Assembly: GCF_963082655.1 (NCBI RefSeq)
Contig: NC_081555.1
Span: 24,479,291-24,543,290, forward strand
Direction: 5' to 3'
Length of the DNA: 64,000 bases
From: Stomoxys calcitrans
Lineage: Eukaryota > Arthropoda > Insecta > Diptera > Muscidae
The stretch's first letter is position 1; every line of letters starts with the position of its first letter. The notes beneath the pieces were generated by a model that saw nothing but the letters and a program-made list of their open reading frames with translations, ran no database searches and had not been told where the DNA came from. Below, piece by piece: positions 23,850 to 35,135 of the stretch. Position numbers and translations under genes: made by a program.

Positions 23850-24365
23850 TGGGGACAAATACCTTAAGAAAATCTAAGCAAGATATTATAAACAACTTTT
23901 TGAAAACGAAAGGAATTGAAGGTGAATATAATCCCGCATTTAGGCACTATTTGCCACTAGAGGTCCGTCAAGAAAATTATAACCGAATTAGATCTAGAAT
24001 TCTCGAAACAAAAAAGAGCCCACGGGAGGTAAGGTGTTTTCTGGGGACCGCCGGCTGGTACAGGAGGTTTATAAAGGACTTCGCCACAATCGCAGCGCCA
24101 TTGACCGACACATTGAAGAAGGCGAAGCGCTTTGAGATGACGGGGCCGGCAATAAAGGCCTTTGAGGATTTGAAGAAGGCCCTCACCTCTGCTCCTGTAC
24201 TACGCCACCCAGATTTCTCAAAGAGGTTCTTTATTCAATGCGATGCCTCCGAGTATGGTATAGGCGCGGTACTATACCAAATGAATGGTGATAATGAGAA
24301 CCCCATAGCTTTCTACTCCCAGAAGCTCAATGCATGTCAACGCAACTATAGAAAAAAAAAAATAT
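23850..24365 (+). pseudogene. Pol remnant: RT thumb and start of RNase H
   Basis: Frame -1 relative to gag, open from 23756 to 24397. About 45-50 residues of linker follow the gag stop, then from about 24000 the frame matches the end of gypsy-type reverse transcriptase (KSPREVRCFLGTAGWYRRF) and the beginning of RNase H (FIQCDASEYGIGAVLYQ, then FYSQKL and CQRNY). The protease (no DTG/DSG) and the palm with YxDD are missing, so an in-frame internal deletion lies near 24000. The sequence breaks off after CQRNY with an A-rich stretch and meets the U5 terminus of LTR 2 exactly; the last residues of the open frame are LTR-derived. Confidence 0.8.
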
Positions 24366-26833
24366 TGTTACGTGTGCCTTACGCAGCAGGAAATTAGCTA
24401 TGCTTCGGCCAGCTCGAACCGGTCTCTCTGGGAAGGTCCCAACCCGCTATTTCCGCCCGAGGCCCGTATCAATAAAAAAAAATGTAACTTAGCAACGTTA
24501 TCAGCTTCAAACAAAAAACCCCAGGTTCGCCTAAGTGGGAGGAAGATGTTGCCCTCCAGCCGCCCTGCCCTACCGTGGTCATGAAGGTGTCCCTTCTTTC
24601 TATACATGACCCCACAAAAAAAAACTCACTCACACTTACCTGCCTTACTCACATCAAAACCCCCCTCAGATTCAAATTAGCACATCATTCTCTTTTCATC
24701 TTATACCTTCATATTACAAAAAGCACATTTTTATTAATATAAATGAAATCGAACCAGTTAGATTTTTTCAAAAAAAAAAAACGAGCCAAATTGACAAAAA
24801 AAAAAAAACTTAAACATGTAAGACGAAAATTTAAATAAACATTTAATATTTGAGTAAAAAAAAACAAAGGGAGAATTTGCAAATATTATAGATAGCAAAC
24901 AACTTATAAAATTTAATGTACCGCTCTTCCTTGCCCCTACCTAACTAACTGAGCTCAATTAATGGTATTAGAAGCCTAAAGGAAGTTCCACACAATTCGG
25001 TGGTCAAGTAAAACGATAAGAAACCCTTTGCAAATTCCCTAACAAACCTCATAAAGAATACGCAAACTAAAAGAAACAAATTTTAAGAAAGGCAATTAGT
25101 TAGGTAAAAAAAAAAATAATAAAAAAAAATAAAACATACTACAAGACATAAATAAATAATAAAAATTGACTAAGTAAATAAATAAATTAAAATACTAGAT
25201 TTAGCATAATCTCATTATTCTATTTATTATAATTCGGTGGGCCCAAAACAGCCTTAGCGCTGGAGATAATTTCCGCCAGGCAGATAATATTATCTTCTTA
25301 TTGTTGTCTGTGCTAGTTGTAGAATTTCTGAAGTCTTTATCTGAACAAAGATGCACAATGATTTGTTGATTGCTTTTAGGAGCTAATTAAGGATTTGCCA
25401 ATCCTGGTAAGACGTTACATTGGCATGAAAATAAACCAACACTAGGTTCCATTCATAGATGGAGCATAACCTCAATCGGAACCGGGTGACACGTTAGAAC
25501 GACACTTGTCCCACGGTTGGAGGATTTATCATCGCTCCGGTATGATCTCCTTTTTGCACGACTCGATGGTTTACAAAAAAGAAGTAGACGGCATACCTTT
25601 ATGTGTCCTTGACTATGGCTACCTTGACTTTAAATCCTGGATGTCGATGTCGCTGGCTCAAATAAACGTAACACAAAATCAGGCAAACACTTTTCCAAGC
25701 CAGTCTCCAAAGGAAATAAAAAGCCCCCTTACGTCTAGGAGGGTTTTCCTTTTTTTGCCTTTTTAATGTAGACGAAATAATAAAAAGAATTGTAATAATA
25801 ACGTCCAATCTAGCCGGACACACAAACAAATATATCTTCAGCCAACCCGTTCAAAAATTGAAATTAACCTTGGCCACTACTTTACGTTAGATGCGCACAA
25901 CTTAAGCCAAACTTCTTTTTTTTCTGTTTTCCACAAACACCCCCTTTTATAGGCTTTTTCTCTACTTCAATTTCCAACGAGGCCATCTTTACTTTGGGAA
26001 GACATAGTTATTACATTCTGTCCCTTTCCATCTTCCCCATTTTTCTTTTAATCGTCAAGTTTTTCTCTTAACTCTGGCCTCATTTAAATTATCCACATAC
26101 GTTTCATGAATGAACGGCTCTATCTACTTTACTACGGCAACAACAATTTCGTACGGTGTATTCTTCATGAGAAAGAGTTGGCAACGCCGCTCCCTGCCAG
26201 ACGTCACTTCAGGAGCAGCTGATTTCAATTCTCGCCACACACATCAGCCCAATAGCAGCAAATTATCAGAAATGGGCCAATTAATAAATTACACACTTCC
26301 CGGGGCAAATCTGGCATAAATGAATGTATCACAAGATGCTGCTGCTGACCTCATCCCTATTTTCTTGCCTTTGGGCTCAAAATTTGTGATGAAGCCCACG
26401 GCTACACCATGTGGTACCTTCATCCATGCCAGCAAATGGAATTAATTTGGGTTCGGGAGAGCTGCGGTACAACCCAACCGCAAGGGGAAAGCCTCTCCCG
26501 CTAAAACCTGAAAAAAGGAAATACGGCAGAAGACATAGATGCCTGCCAGCCAACATCAGCAATCGGCCACCAAACCACACACACAATTGGCCGCAACGAT
26601 ACATAACCACAACTGGGGCACGGCAGACCGCCGGATAACCTAATAATGTGGCTACCGTCTCGCGGGTATCAGGAGCTCCCTCCAACCCCTCAAGCAAGTT
26701 CTCCCGCCGGGGGTTGGCGATCACGTGGTTGTGGAGGCCTCCACGTAGGACCTGTGGCCTCACTCGCTGGAAGTACCACGCAGAAATTTTTCTCGTGTCC
26801 GTCCGACAGTGCGATTAAGTGGGGCACGCAACA
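24366..26833 (-). repeat. Outer LTR 2 (2,468 bp)
   Basis: Same length as LTR 1 at a constant offset of 8,820 bases; no difference found in the lines compared. TATA box at 25945-25951 (minus). Its U5 end at 24366 is fused to the pol remnant, with no primer-binding site. Confidence 0.85.
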
Positions 26834-26837
26834 TGGG
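26834..26837. other. Right target-site duplication (TGGG)
   Basis: Matches 15542-15545. Sequence after it continues the satellite motif (cgctaataat) broken at 15545. Confidence 0.8.
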
Positions 26838-27730
26838 CGCTAATAATAAAAGTTATTATTACAGCAATCAAAAAAGAAAAAGTCATGCAGTATAAATAGA
26901 AAATCGTTTAGATCACCGATAATAGCATAAATCGCATCGTATAGAATGGCCATCATGTTGGGCGCCAATTTCCAATTATTGCGAGATTAACATTTTCGGG
27001 TTAAACATACAAGAAGCAATTGAAGGACTTTTAGCAGTGGTTACCTCATCAATGATAGGAGGCCACCGTAGCGCAGTGTTTAGCATGTCCTCTTATGACG
27101 CTGAACGCTTGGGTTCGAATCCTGACGAGAACATCCGAAAAAAATTTCAGCAGTGGTTATCCCCTCCTAATAATGGCGACATTTATGAGGTACTATGCCA
27201 TGTAAAAGCTTCTCCCCAAAGTAGTTTCACACTGTGGCACGCCTCTCGCTCTTGGCTATAAAAAGGAGGCCCCTTATCATTGAGCTTGGAACTTTAATCG
27301 GACAGCACTCATTGATATGTGAGAAGTTTGCCCCTTTGTTTGTTTGTTTCTTAATGGAATGTTCATGAGCAAATTTGCGATTTTACCTCACCAATGATAA
27401 AGATTCCAATAAAGAGAGGTAGCCAACACGTTGGGCGCCAGTTGCAAATTCGTAAAATCAAACAGATTTTGATGTGTTAAAATACCCGAACATAAATACA
27501 AAACAACCGCCAGTTCTACGCGTTATATGCCAAATGCAAAATTTACTATTAGAGCCAAAAAAGGAAGGAAGAAGACAACCTTAGAAAGGAGAGAAGTCTA
27601 GTCTAGATTACGTAGAAGCAGATTACGATTACAGCATTGGTATGGTAGAAAATCAATAGAAAAAGCATTGGGCGATAGTTATAAAATCGTAAATCCAAAA
27701 AATTTAATTGTTCTTAATTATCCGAAAATA
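26838..27730 (-). repeat. tRNA-Lys-PBS-like tandem repeat, continued
   Basis: TTGGGCGCCA-type motifs at about 26955 and 27428 and a decayed one near 27665, with AT-rich spacers like those before 15545. Interrupted by the SINE at 27058-27384. Confidence 0.7.
27058..27384 (+). mobile_element. tRNA-derived SINE, full length
   Basis: The head contains an RNA polymerase III promoter: box A-like TAGCGCAGTGTTTAGC (from 27069) and box B GGTTCGAATCC (27112-27122). The body carries 'ggcgacatttatgaggtac' and 'ctataaaaaggaggcccc'. The copy is flanked by a target-site duplication of about 15 bp, ACCTCAYCAATGATA (27043-27057 and 27385-27399, one mismatch). A truncated relative lies at 8608-8837 (minus). 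The partner LINE is unknown. Confidence 0.85.
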
Positions 27731-27732
27731 AA

Positions 27733-28706
27733 AACAAAAGAGCATGCTAAGTTCGGCCGGGCTGAATCTTAGGAGCCTACCATCATAGATTCTGCTAAAA
27801 ATGTATACAAACACATTTAGTTCAAGGACATAATTATATTTTACATACCGACTTCTGCCAAACCAACAAAAAATAAAGCTTCTAAGAACCGAACAACGAT
27901 TATCAAGAGATCGGTTGTACGGTCCAAATCAGTCTATCAGATTATAGACTGATATGGACCGTATTTGGCACAGTTATTGGTAGTCGTAACAGAACACCAA
28001 ATGCAAAATTTCAGCCAAATTGGACAAAAATTGCGGCTTGTAAGAACTCAAGAAGTCAACTCGGAAGATCGGTTTATGTGGTAGCTATATCATGTTAGAG
28101 ACGAATTTGGACAGTCCCTGGCACGTTTGTTGAAAGTCATAACAAAACGCTACGACAGGGGCTCAAGAAGTCAAATCGGGAGATAGATTTATATGGGAGC
28201 TATATCAGGTTATGAACCAATTTAGACCGTACTTGGCACAGTTGTTGGAAGTCATAACAAAACATAACACATACAGCCAAATCGGACAAAAAATGCCGCT
28301 TGTAAGGGCTCAAGAAGTCAAATCGGGAGATCAATTTATATGGGAGCTATATACGGTTATAGAGCGATGTTGACCATACTTGGCACAGTTATTGGAAGTC
28401 ATAACAGAATACTACGTGCATCAGCCAAATCTGACAACAATTGGGGTTCCAGGGACTCAAGAATTCAAATCGGGAGATCGGTTTATATGGGAGCTAACCT
28501 AACCTAACCTTACATAAATATTAAGTATCTGTGCAAAATGTCAAGCAAAATGTCATCTGTGCTTTACGCCTTCGACCGCTATCGTGATTTCGACAGACAG
28601 ACGGACGGACGGACAAGTCTAGATCGAATCAGGACGTCGAGACGATCAGGAATATATATACTTTATGGGATTTTAGACGAATATTTCGAGGTTTTACAAA
28701 CGGTGT
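27733..28706 (-). mobile_element. mini-me type element
   Basis: Minus orientation: starts 'agcatgctaagttcggccgg', holds four to five imperfect repeats of ~140-160 bp ('ggtttatatgggagctatat'), then the (GACA/GACG)n block complementary to (GTCY)n near 28595, the core, and 'aatatatatac'. The expected distal 'ataccctccacc' end is missing, so it is truncated. AACCT repeats occur near 28495. It sits inside the satellite domain. Confidence 0.7.
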
Positions 28707-29930
28707 TATTAAATAAAAGAAACCAAAAAATTGTTTTTGTAGAACTGGGATATTCACTTTAGCAATGATTATAATTTAAGTCAAACAAAGCAAGGTAGCC
28801 AAATGTTTCTTAAATTTCCAAACAACGCAAGAAAATGTGATTCTGTTATAAAAAAATATTTTGCTTATTATAAAAATTCGTCTCAGCAACTATTCCGAAC
28901 CCAAAAAAAGTCTTGGTATTACAAAAACAACCTCATTTAAGTCATATTCGCTCACCTTCTCCACCATTCTAACCAAATTCATTTCCCAACATAACCTTTA
29001 CCTCTTTTTTTCTTCAAAATGACTCATTTGCCTTGTCCAAGACTTAGATGTTAACTAAAAACACTCTCTATCACAAACAAATGTCAATGTACAAGTCAGC
29101 TAGTTATCAACCTAAAGTTTTTCCCATGAAGTTATGGACTTGTCAAAACAAATGACATTCGAGACAAAAATACCATGTTTTAGTTAACTAAAATAAAAGT
29201 CATATTTCACGGCACAAAAAAAAAACAAGCAAAAAGTAACCTGACACCTTACCACATAAAGAACTGTAAATTTTCGTCTTTGAAATTTATTAAACCAAAA
29301 TCAAGAGCACATCGAATAACCCAGTAATGAACTAAATCACCCATGCGCCAATTAACAACCAACTGAGACATTTATACAAATCGATAATTTATTAAGCAGA
29401 GTTTTTTTGAGGTTTTAGCCAAAATTAATGCTAACAGCGGCAGCGTCATTAGGATTCCCACTTCAGTGTAAATTGAGACGAATTAAGCCCCTATGTGAAA
29501 ATATGATGGCACCATTGGTTACAAAATTATCGGACCATTATTTCTTTGACGAGTAATTAGAAGGTCTCTGCTGACATCAAGATAGAGTGAGGAAAAGAGG
29601 TATGAGAGGGTACAACAACTGTAACACCAATGGTACCACACGCCAACTATGTGCCATCAGATGGACGGTCCATTTAACTAAATTTGCATAATGTCAAATG
29701 TCAAGAGAACAAAATTATGAGTTTGTTAGAATTTATCTGAAGCAGAAAACCATGAAATGATGCAACTACGGGCGCTTTTGAAGGTTTAGGGGGCCTTGAT
29801 GGAGCAAACAGACAAACAAAAAAGGTTTCATAGAAAGAAAAAAACAAAAAATATATCCATTGAAAAATATGTTCTCGCAGGGCAAAAATGGCGTCCAATG
29901 TTATGTTAAAACTTATAGTAAAGATGAAGA
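28707..29930. other. Mostly non-coding, non-repetitive DNA
   Basis: The first ~120 bases look like decayed satellite ('aaggtagcc'). The rest shows no ORF with motifs, no array and no terminus. Confidence 0.4.
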
Positions 29931-30550
29931 TGGGCAGCTAATGTTGGGCTTTAATTCAAGCATTAATTTTTCCCTTTCCCCACACTTACGTTGGGCGCCA
30001 ATTACAAAAATTGTGAATTTTCAAACTACTTATTAACTTAATTTTGTGAATTATCCTTGGTAAAACAAAAAAGTTTAAAAATTTTAAGTACCCCTTACGT
30101 TGGGCGCTATTCACAAAATTCTATATTTCAGTGGTTAAAGCCTATTTCAAAATTTTTTTAACGGGAAGCCTGTTTTGACTTTAGTGAGGCAAAGTATATA
30201 TTTTTAAAACAAATTTTAACAACCTTTTGATTCCTTTAAGTATCAAATCGATATATCAGTTTATAAGACTTGTTTCAGAAATTTTCTAGAAATGTTATAC
30301 CACTTTTCACATGAGCGCCATTAACTATATATATATAAAAAAAATAGTTTATAGGCTTTTTTATGTATTGGTTACAAAAGTTTCATCACTTTCTCGAACC
30401 ACTTAAGTTGGGCACCATTTGTAAAAATTGCTATGTAAAACTTTTACGTTGGGCGCCAGTAACATCAATCGTTATATCAGTTGATAGGACTGGTTTCTAT
30501 TTACTTGAGCGACATCAATTATATATGGATAAAACAAGTTTGAATGCTCT

Positions 30551-31381
30551 CTTTATACCCTCCACCATAGGGTGGGGGTATACTAATTTCGTCATTCTGT
30601 TTGTAAAACCTCGAAATATTCCTCTGATACCCCATAAAGTATATATATTCTTGATCGTCATGTCATGTTAAGTCGATCTAGCCATGTCCGTCCGTCTGTC
30701 TGTCGAAAGTACGCTAACTTCGAAGGAGTAAAGCTAGACGCTTGGAATTTCGCACGAATACTGCTTCAATTCTTATCCGATTTGGCTTAAATTTTGCATG
30801 AGTTGTTGAATGTTTTGTTATGATTCCCAACAACTGTTTTAAGTTTGGTTCAAATTGGTCCATAACCTAATATAGCTGTCGTATAAACCGATCTGGGATC
30901 TTGACTTCTTCTGCCTTTATAGGGCGCAATTCTAATCCGACTTGGCTCAAATTTTGCATGAGGTGTTTTGTTATAAGTTCCAAGAACTGTGCTAAGTACG
31001 GTTCAAATCAGTCCATAACTTAATATAGCTGCGATATAAACCGATCTTGAATCTTGACTTTTTGAGCCCCTAGAGAGCGAAATTATTATCCGGATTGGCT
31101 GAAATTTTATACACTTATAAATATGTGTCAATTATAGTCTGAATCGGTCTATAGCCTGATACAGCTCCCATATAAACCGATCTCCCTATTTTACTTCTTG
31201 AGCCCATTATGGGCGCAATTTTAATTCGAATAGCTGCAATATCATAGCAAGTCTTTTCTTTTATCATATGTTTGCCTACAAAGGGATACCGGGAAAATAT
31301 CTCGACAAATGCGATCCATGGTGAAGGGAATATAAAATTCGTCCCGGCCGCTTTTACTTCGTCCCGGCCGCTTTTACTTGT
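30551..31381 (+). mobile_element. mini-me type element
   Basis: 'ataccctccaccatagggtg', then (TA)n, core, and 'gtccgtccgtctgtctgtcg'. Four imperfect ~150-bp internal repeats follow. The end carries two tandem copies of a ~20-bp stretch 'cgtcccggccgcttttactt' (31339-31378). Non-coding. Confidence 0.75.
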
Positions 31382-31649
31382 TTATATTAATAAAATAAGT
31401 TGTAGCACTTTTTTTGTAGCACTTTTGTGTATTACATATCATCAAAACAGTTTTAAACATTTTGCGAATCTCTTTCGTTGGGCGCCAGTTTAAGATATCA
31501 TTGTTTCAGTTGAATTCCGCATTGTCTTAAAATTTTAAACAACTTTATACTTTAGAGCTGTCAATTATCCATGGATAAAGACAGATTTAACAGTTTAGCG
31601 AACCACTTACGTTGGGCGCCAGTTACAAAAATTGTTATATTATTTATCG

Positions 31650-31968
31650 GTGACCGGTCATAATGCCTAACGGACATATTCGAGGATTGTGACCTCCTTG
31701 CAGGCGGCCATAACGCCTAATAACAAAGATGACAGAAAGCCCAAAAAAATTAGGCGTTGTGAATTTTTATAAAAATATTAGAAATTGGTATTATTATTTT
31801 AAATACAAAAAAGGGTCTTTATGACCTTTTTTGTATTTGGCGGTCAGAACGCCAATGGGCGGCCATAATGCCCAAACTAATATTGGGCGTTAAAACAGCA
31901 TCTGGGTAGGTCCTAAACCCCAAAAATGTTTTAGGGCTTAATGTTCCCTGGACATTATGACCGGTCAC
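31650..31968. mobile_element. 319-bp MITE with 16-bp inverted ends
   Basis: Ends are GTGACCGGTCATAATG and its exact complement CATTATGACCGGTCAC. The interior repeats short 'ggccataa.gcc' words and contains a near-perfect hairpin ('tacaaaaaagggtc' against 'gaccttttttgta') near 31805-31840. It has no coding capacity and lies inside a satellite unit. No clear target duplication could be defined, so the superfamily is open. Confidence 0.7.
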
Positions 31969-32400
31969 TTGATTTAACCGCATTTCTGAATTTTCTATTA
32001 GTTTTAAAGCACTTTTTACCATAGTGATTTGAATTGTATATGGTCGAAACAAGTTTTGACATCTTTGCGATCCCTTTACGTTGGGCGCCAGTTGCAAAAA
32101 TCCCTATATCGGTGTAAAGCACTAGTCTCTCCATTTGTCTGGAAAAGTCATATCAATTGCCACTTTAGCCACGTCTATTTTATATGCTTAAAACAAGTTT
32201 TTTTCAAACCCCTTCGGTAGGGCGCCAGTTATAAACACTTTTTTTAATACTCGAAGTTTTGAAATTTTCTGTGAATTTTGAACCAGTTTATACCTTAGTG
32301 ATAGAAATTATCTACGGTTAAAACAAAGTTCAAAAAGTTTACGCACCCTTTATATTGGGCGCCATTTAAAGAAATCACTTTTTAAGAGTATAACCTAACT

Positions 32401-33450
32401 TCGCCCCTATAAACAACTATACAACTTTTAATATATTGCTTTAACATCATTTAAAAATACTTAAAAAGGCCCCTCCTTGTTTTAAGTCTCTAAAATATTA
32501 ATAACATGACATAATTTCTAGGCAAGCATATACAACATTTTTTAAACATCCTCCTACCACTGCATAAAATGTCACCAAATGACCTTGACACAAGCACAAA
32601 AGTAAAAAAAAAACTACAAATACTAACTAAGAGTCGAACAACACCCCCAAATGGGTGATGGTTGAAGGTGGGAAAATGGTAGATTTTTCTATTTGTGGGT
32701 CATTCGTTCGTTGTTTGGTCATGAATCAACCAAACAGCACAAAATGCAATTTTTGTATGAAATATGAAATATACAAATGACTTGTCATAAGACCTAGACA
32801 TGCTCTAAATGTTAATACCAACATTTCTTTGAAGTTGTGGCGTTGTTTTTCCCTTTTCTTTGTGCTCTAATAGGAAATTTGCACGCGATTTAAAGGCTAC
32901 ACAGAAGTCAGTCAACACGAAAACAAAGGACAATGCCAATTTGAGGCAAAGGCGAAGGAAGCTAGAGAGAGAGAGAGAGAGAGAGAAGGGGAGCCAGAGA
33001 ACATTGTTAAATAAGCAACCTGCGAACAAGTCCATAAACTACCATTGACGTCAATGTATTAATAATGGCTTTAATTCCATTAGAAATGGGAGTATATACA
33101 GAGAAATTATAACTCATATTGAAATTTGCCAAATAAAAAGAAGATGACAAAGTAGAAAAGGTCAACGATATTTAGAAAATCGTTTTAGGTGTTAACCACT
33201 TAATGGTATAACAAATTACTGACGAAAATTATATCGTACCCTAAGGTATAATGAATTAAATACCGATGGCAATGCGATTTTATCATTTACTTCACATTAC
33301 GCCAATTTATAATTCAAATTAATGGCAAAAACTGAAAAAGGCGTTTAGGCATTTATTATAAGTACTAATATTTGTAATTTGTACTAATGGTAATAGGCAC
33401 TATTTTGCTTGAAATATGGTTAGAATTAGTGATATAATGAACATTTTATA
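32401..33450. other. Non-coding DNA with (GA)n
   Basis: No gene found. A frame at 32860-33048 is produced by the GA microsatellite. No transposon terminus seen. Confidence 0.4.
32964..32987. repeat. (GA)n microsatellite
   Basis: About a dozen GA dinucleotides in a row. Confidence 0.8.
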
Positions 33451-35130
33451 GCTCGAAATATATTGAATGGAATTGGCGCCCAACGTATAGAAGTCTAAGA
33501 TTAAAATCTTCAAAACAAAATTCTTTAATACAAGATCTAGTTGATTTTTTAAATTTTTCAAATAAATAAATATGATTCCCAGTACACACTTTTCCTTTGT
33601 TGTCAAACCCGAAAAAAAAATAATTTAATTTTCAAATGTTTCATCTGTTAACGTCGTCATTTTTAGAATGTCATTATTTGTTCTTCCCTATTCGGGTCTG
33701 TCATTTCGTTGATGTCGAAAAAAACTATAATTGAACCTTGACCGGATCTAGACATCCCTTGAATTGACTTTATGAATTGGCGCCCAACGTGTGACAATTA
33801 ATGTCCATACCTAAAAAAAAACCCTTGCGTAGTAGGGCGCCAGTTACAAAACCTACTTTCAGTGGACAACCCTACTTTCTGACTGATTGTTTTAAGTTCT
33901 CAACCATTTTTACGTCAATGCTGTCAATTATCGTAACTAAAAGGTTTACCAATTTTGAAAAGCTTTTTTTCTAGTTTTCTTTAGCAATATTTATTATCTA
34001 CATTTACAACAGTTTTTTTCAAACTTTTTCCACGCCATTACGTTGGGCGCCAGTTACAGATATCATTGATAAAATGGATATCCCAAATTTCTTTTTTAAT
34101 TTCAAAGCATTTTTTGCCTTGGATGTATGAACTTTCTGTCATGTGACTATGTTTGTGTCATGTTACTATGTACGTTGGGCGCCAGTTACTAAAATCGTTG
34201 CTTCAGTCGATATCCCAAGTATCTAATTTTTCAACATTTTGCCCCATTGAGCCAATTTTATATGGTTAAAAAAATTTAATAATTTTGCAAACCCGTTATG
34301 TTGGGCGCCAGTTACAAATATCACTATTTTAGTAGATAACCCAATTTTGGGAATTGTCCTTAAATTTCAAAAAATTTTGTAATTTAGTAAGGTGTATTAT
34401 CTACATTTACAACAAAGTTTCAAAATATCTCCAGCTCATTACGTTGGGCGCCAGTTATAGAAATCTTCGATTCAATAGATAACCCAAGTTTCACATACGG
34501 TTGCAAAAGGCCTTAGTTTCTGACTTTTCTTAAAATTTTAAGCTATTTTTTACCTTAGAGATGTGCATTTTCTATAGTCTAAACAGGTTTAATAACTTTG
34601 CGACTCATTTACGTTGGGCGCCAGCAACGAACATTTTTGTTTAATTGGCTAATTCAAGTTTATGAATTTTCTTGAAATTTCAACCATTTTAAAATGTTAT
34701 TTATTTATTATATTTTTAAGACAAATGTTTGAACAAATCAGCAAACTCTATCGTTGGACGCCAGTTGCAAAAAATGCTAGTTTAATGCATAACCCAATTT
34801 TCCTATTTCTTTTTGTATTGTAAAACCGAGTTTTACTTAAGTAATGTTAATTGTATATGGTTCAAGTAAGATTCGATAATGTTTCGAGCACCTTACGTTG
34901 GGCGCCAGTTACGAAAACAACGCTTTAATATATTTGAACAATGTTTCGAGCACGAAATTTTACGACTCGATTACGCTGGGCGCCAGTAGCAAAATTTTCT
35001 GTTTTAGTGGATAAACAAAGTTTCTGAGTTTTCTCAAACCACTTTTAACTTCTGTAATATAAAATTTCAATGAAAAGATATTAAAAATTTTCTATAACAA
35101 TGACTCGTATTCAGTTGTTTCATCTGTTGA
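33451..35130. repeat. tRNA-Lys-PBS-like tandem repeat, block B
   Basis: Two forward motifs TTGGCGCCCAACGT (about 33474 and 33778), then reverse motifs at about 33832, 34041, 34172, 34299, 34440, 34612, 34751, 34895 and 34974, spaced roughly 80-210 bp. The 'catctgttaacgtcg' word near 33640 belongs to a second conserved motif that recurs at 35116 and 40.7-41.3 kb. The Transib element interrupts the block at 35135. Confidence 0.8.
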
Positions 35131-35135
35131 CGCCG
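35131..35135. other. Left target-site duplication (CGCCG) of Transib element
   Basis: CGCCG abuts CACAGTG; the same five bases follow the other terminus at 38929-38933. Five-base GC-rich duplications are typical of Transib. Confidence 0.8.

Larger units (their letters stand above)
15546..26833 (-). mobile_element. Rearranged gypsy-type LTR retrotransposon
   Basis: Two outer LTRs (15546-18013 and 24366-26833) share length and, wherever I compared them, sequence, and are flanked by TGGG. Their sense, judged from the TATA box, poly(A) signal and integrase, is the minus strand. Inside, the left part (integrase, minus) is a normal 3' half leading into its LTR. The right part is inverted: a truncated LTR (19925-21760), primer-binding site, leader, gag and a pol remnant, all on the plus strand. 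Protease and most of reverse transcriptase are absent and RNase H is cut short, so the copy is probably non-autonomous. The near-identical LTRs suggest recent insertion. Confidence 0.85.
29940..32400 (-). repeat. tRNA-Lys-PBS-like tandem repeat, main reverse block A
   Basis: ACGTTGGGCGCCA or close variants at about 29990, 30096, 30405, 30446, 31476, 31610, 32078, 32216 and 32353. Between motifs a loose unit can be followed: 'gttacaaaaatc', 'agtggataac', 'ttgaattttc', then 'tatggataaaacaag'. Interrupted by a mini-me (30551-31381) and a MITE (31650-31968). Confidence 0.75.

Noticed and set aside
27061..27130. Possible tRNA gene with boxes A and B
   Set aside because: It is the head of a SINE: flanked by a target-site duplication of the whole 327-bp unit, with no good acceptor stem.
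32860..33048. Arg/Glu-rich ORF
   Set aside because: Created by the (GA)n microsatellite.
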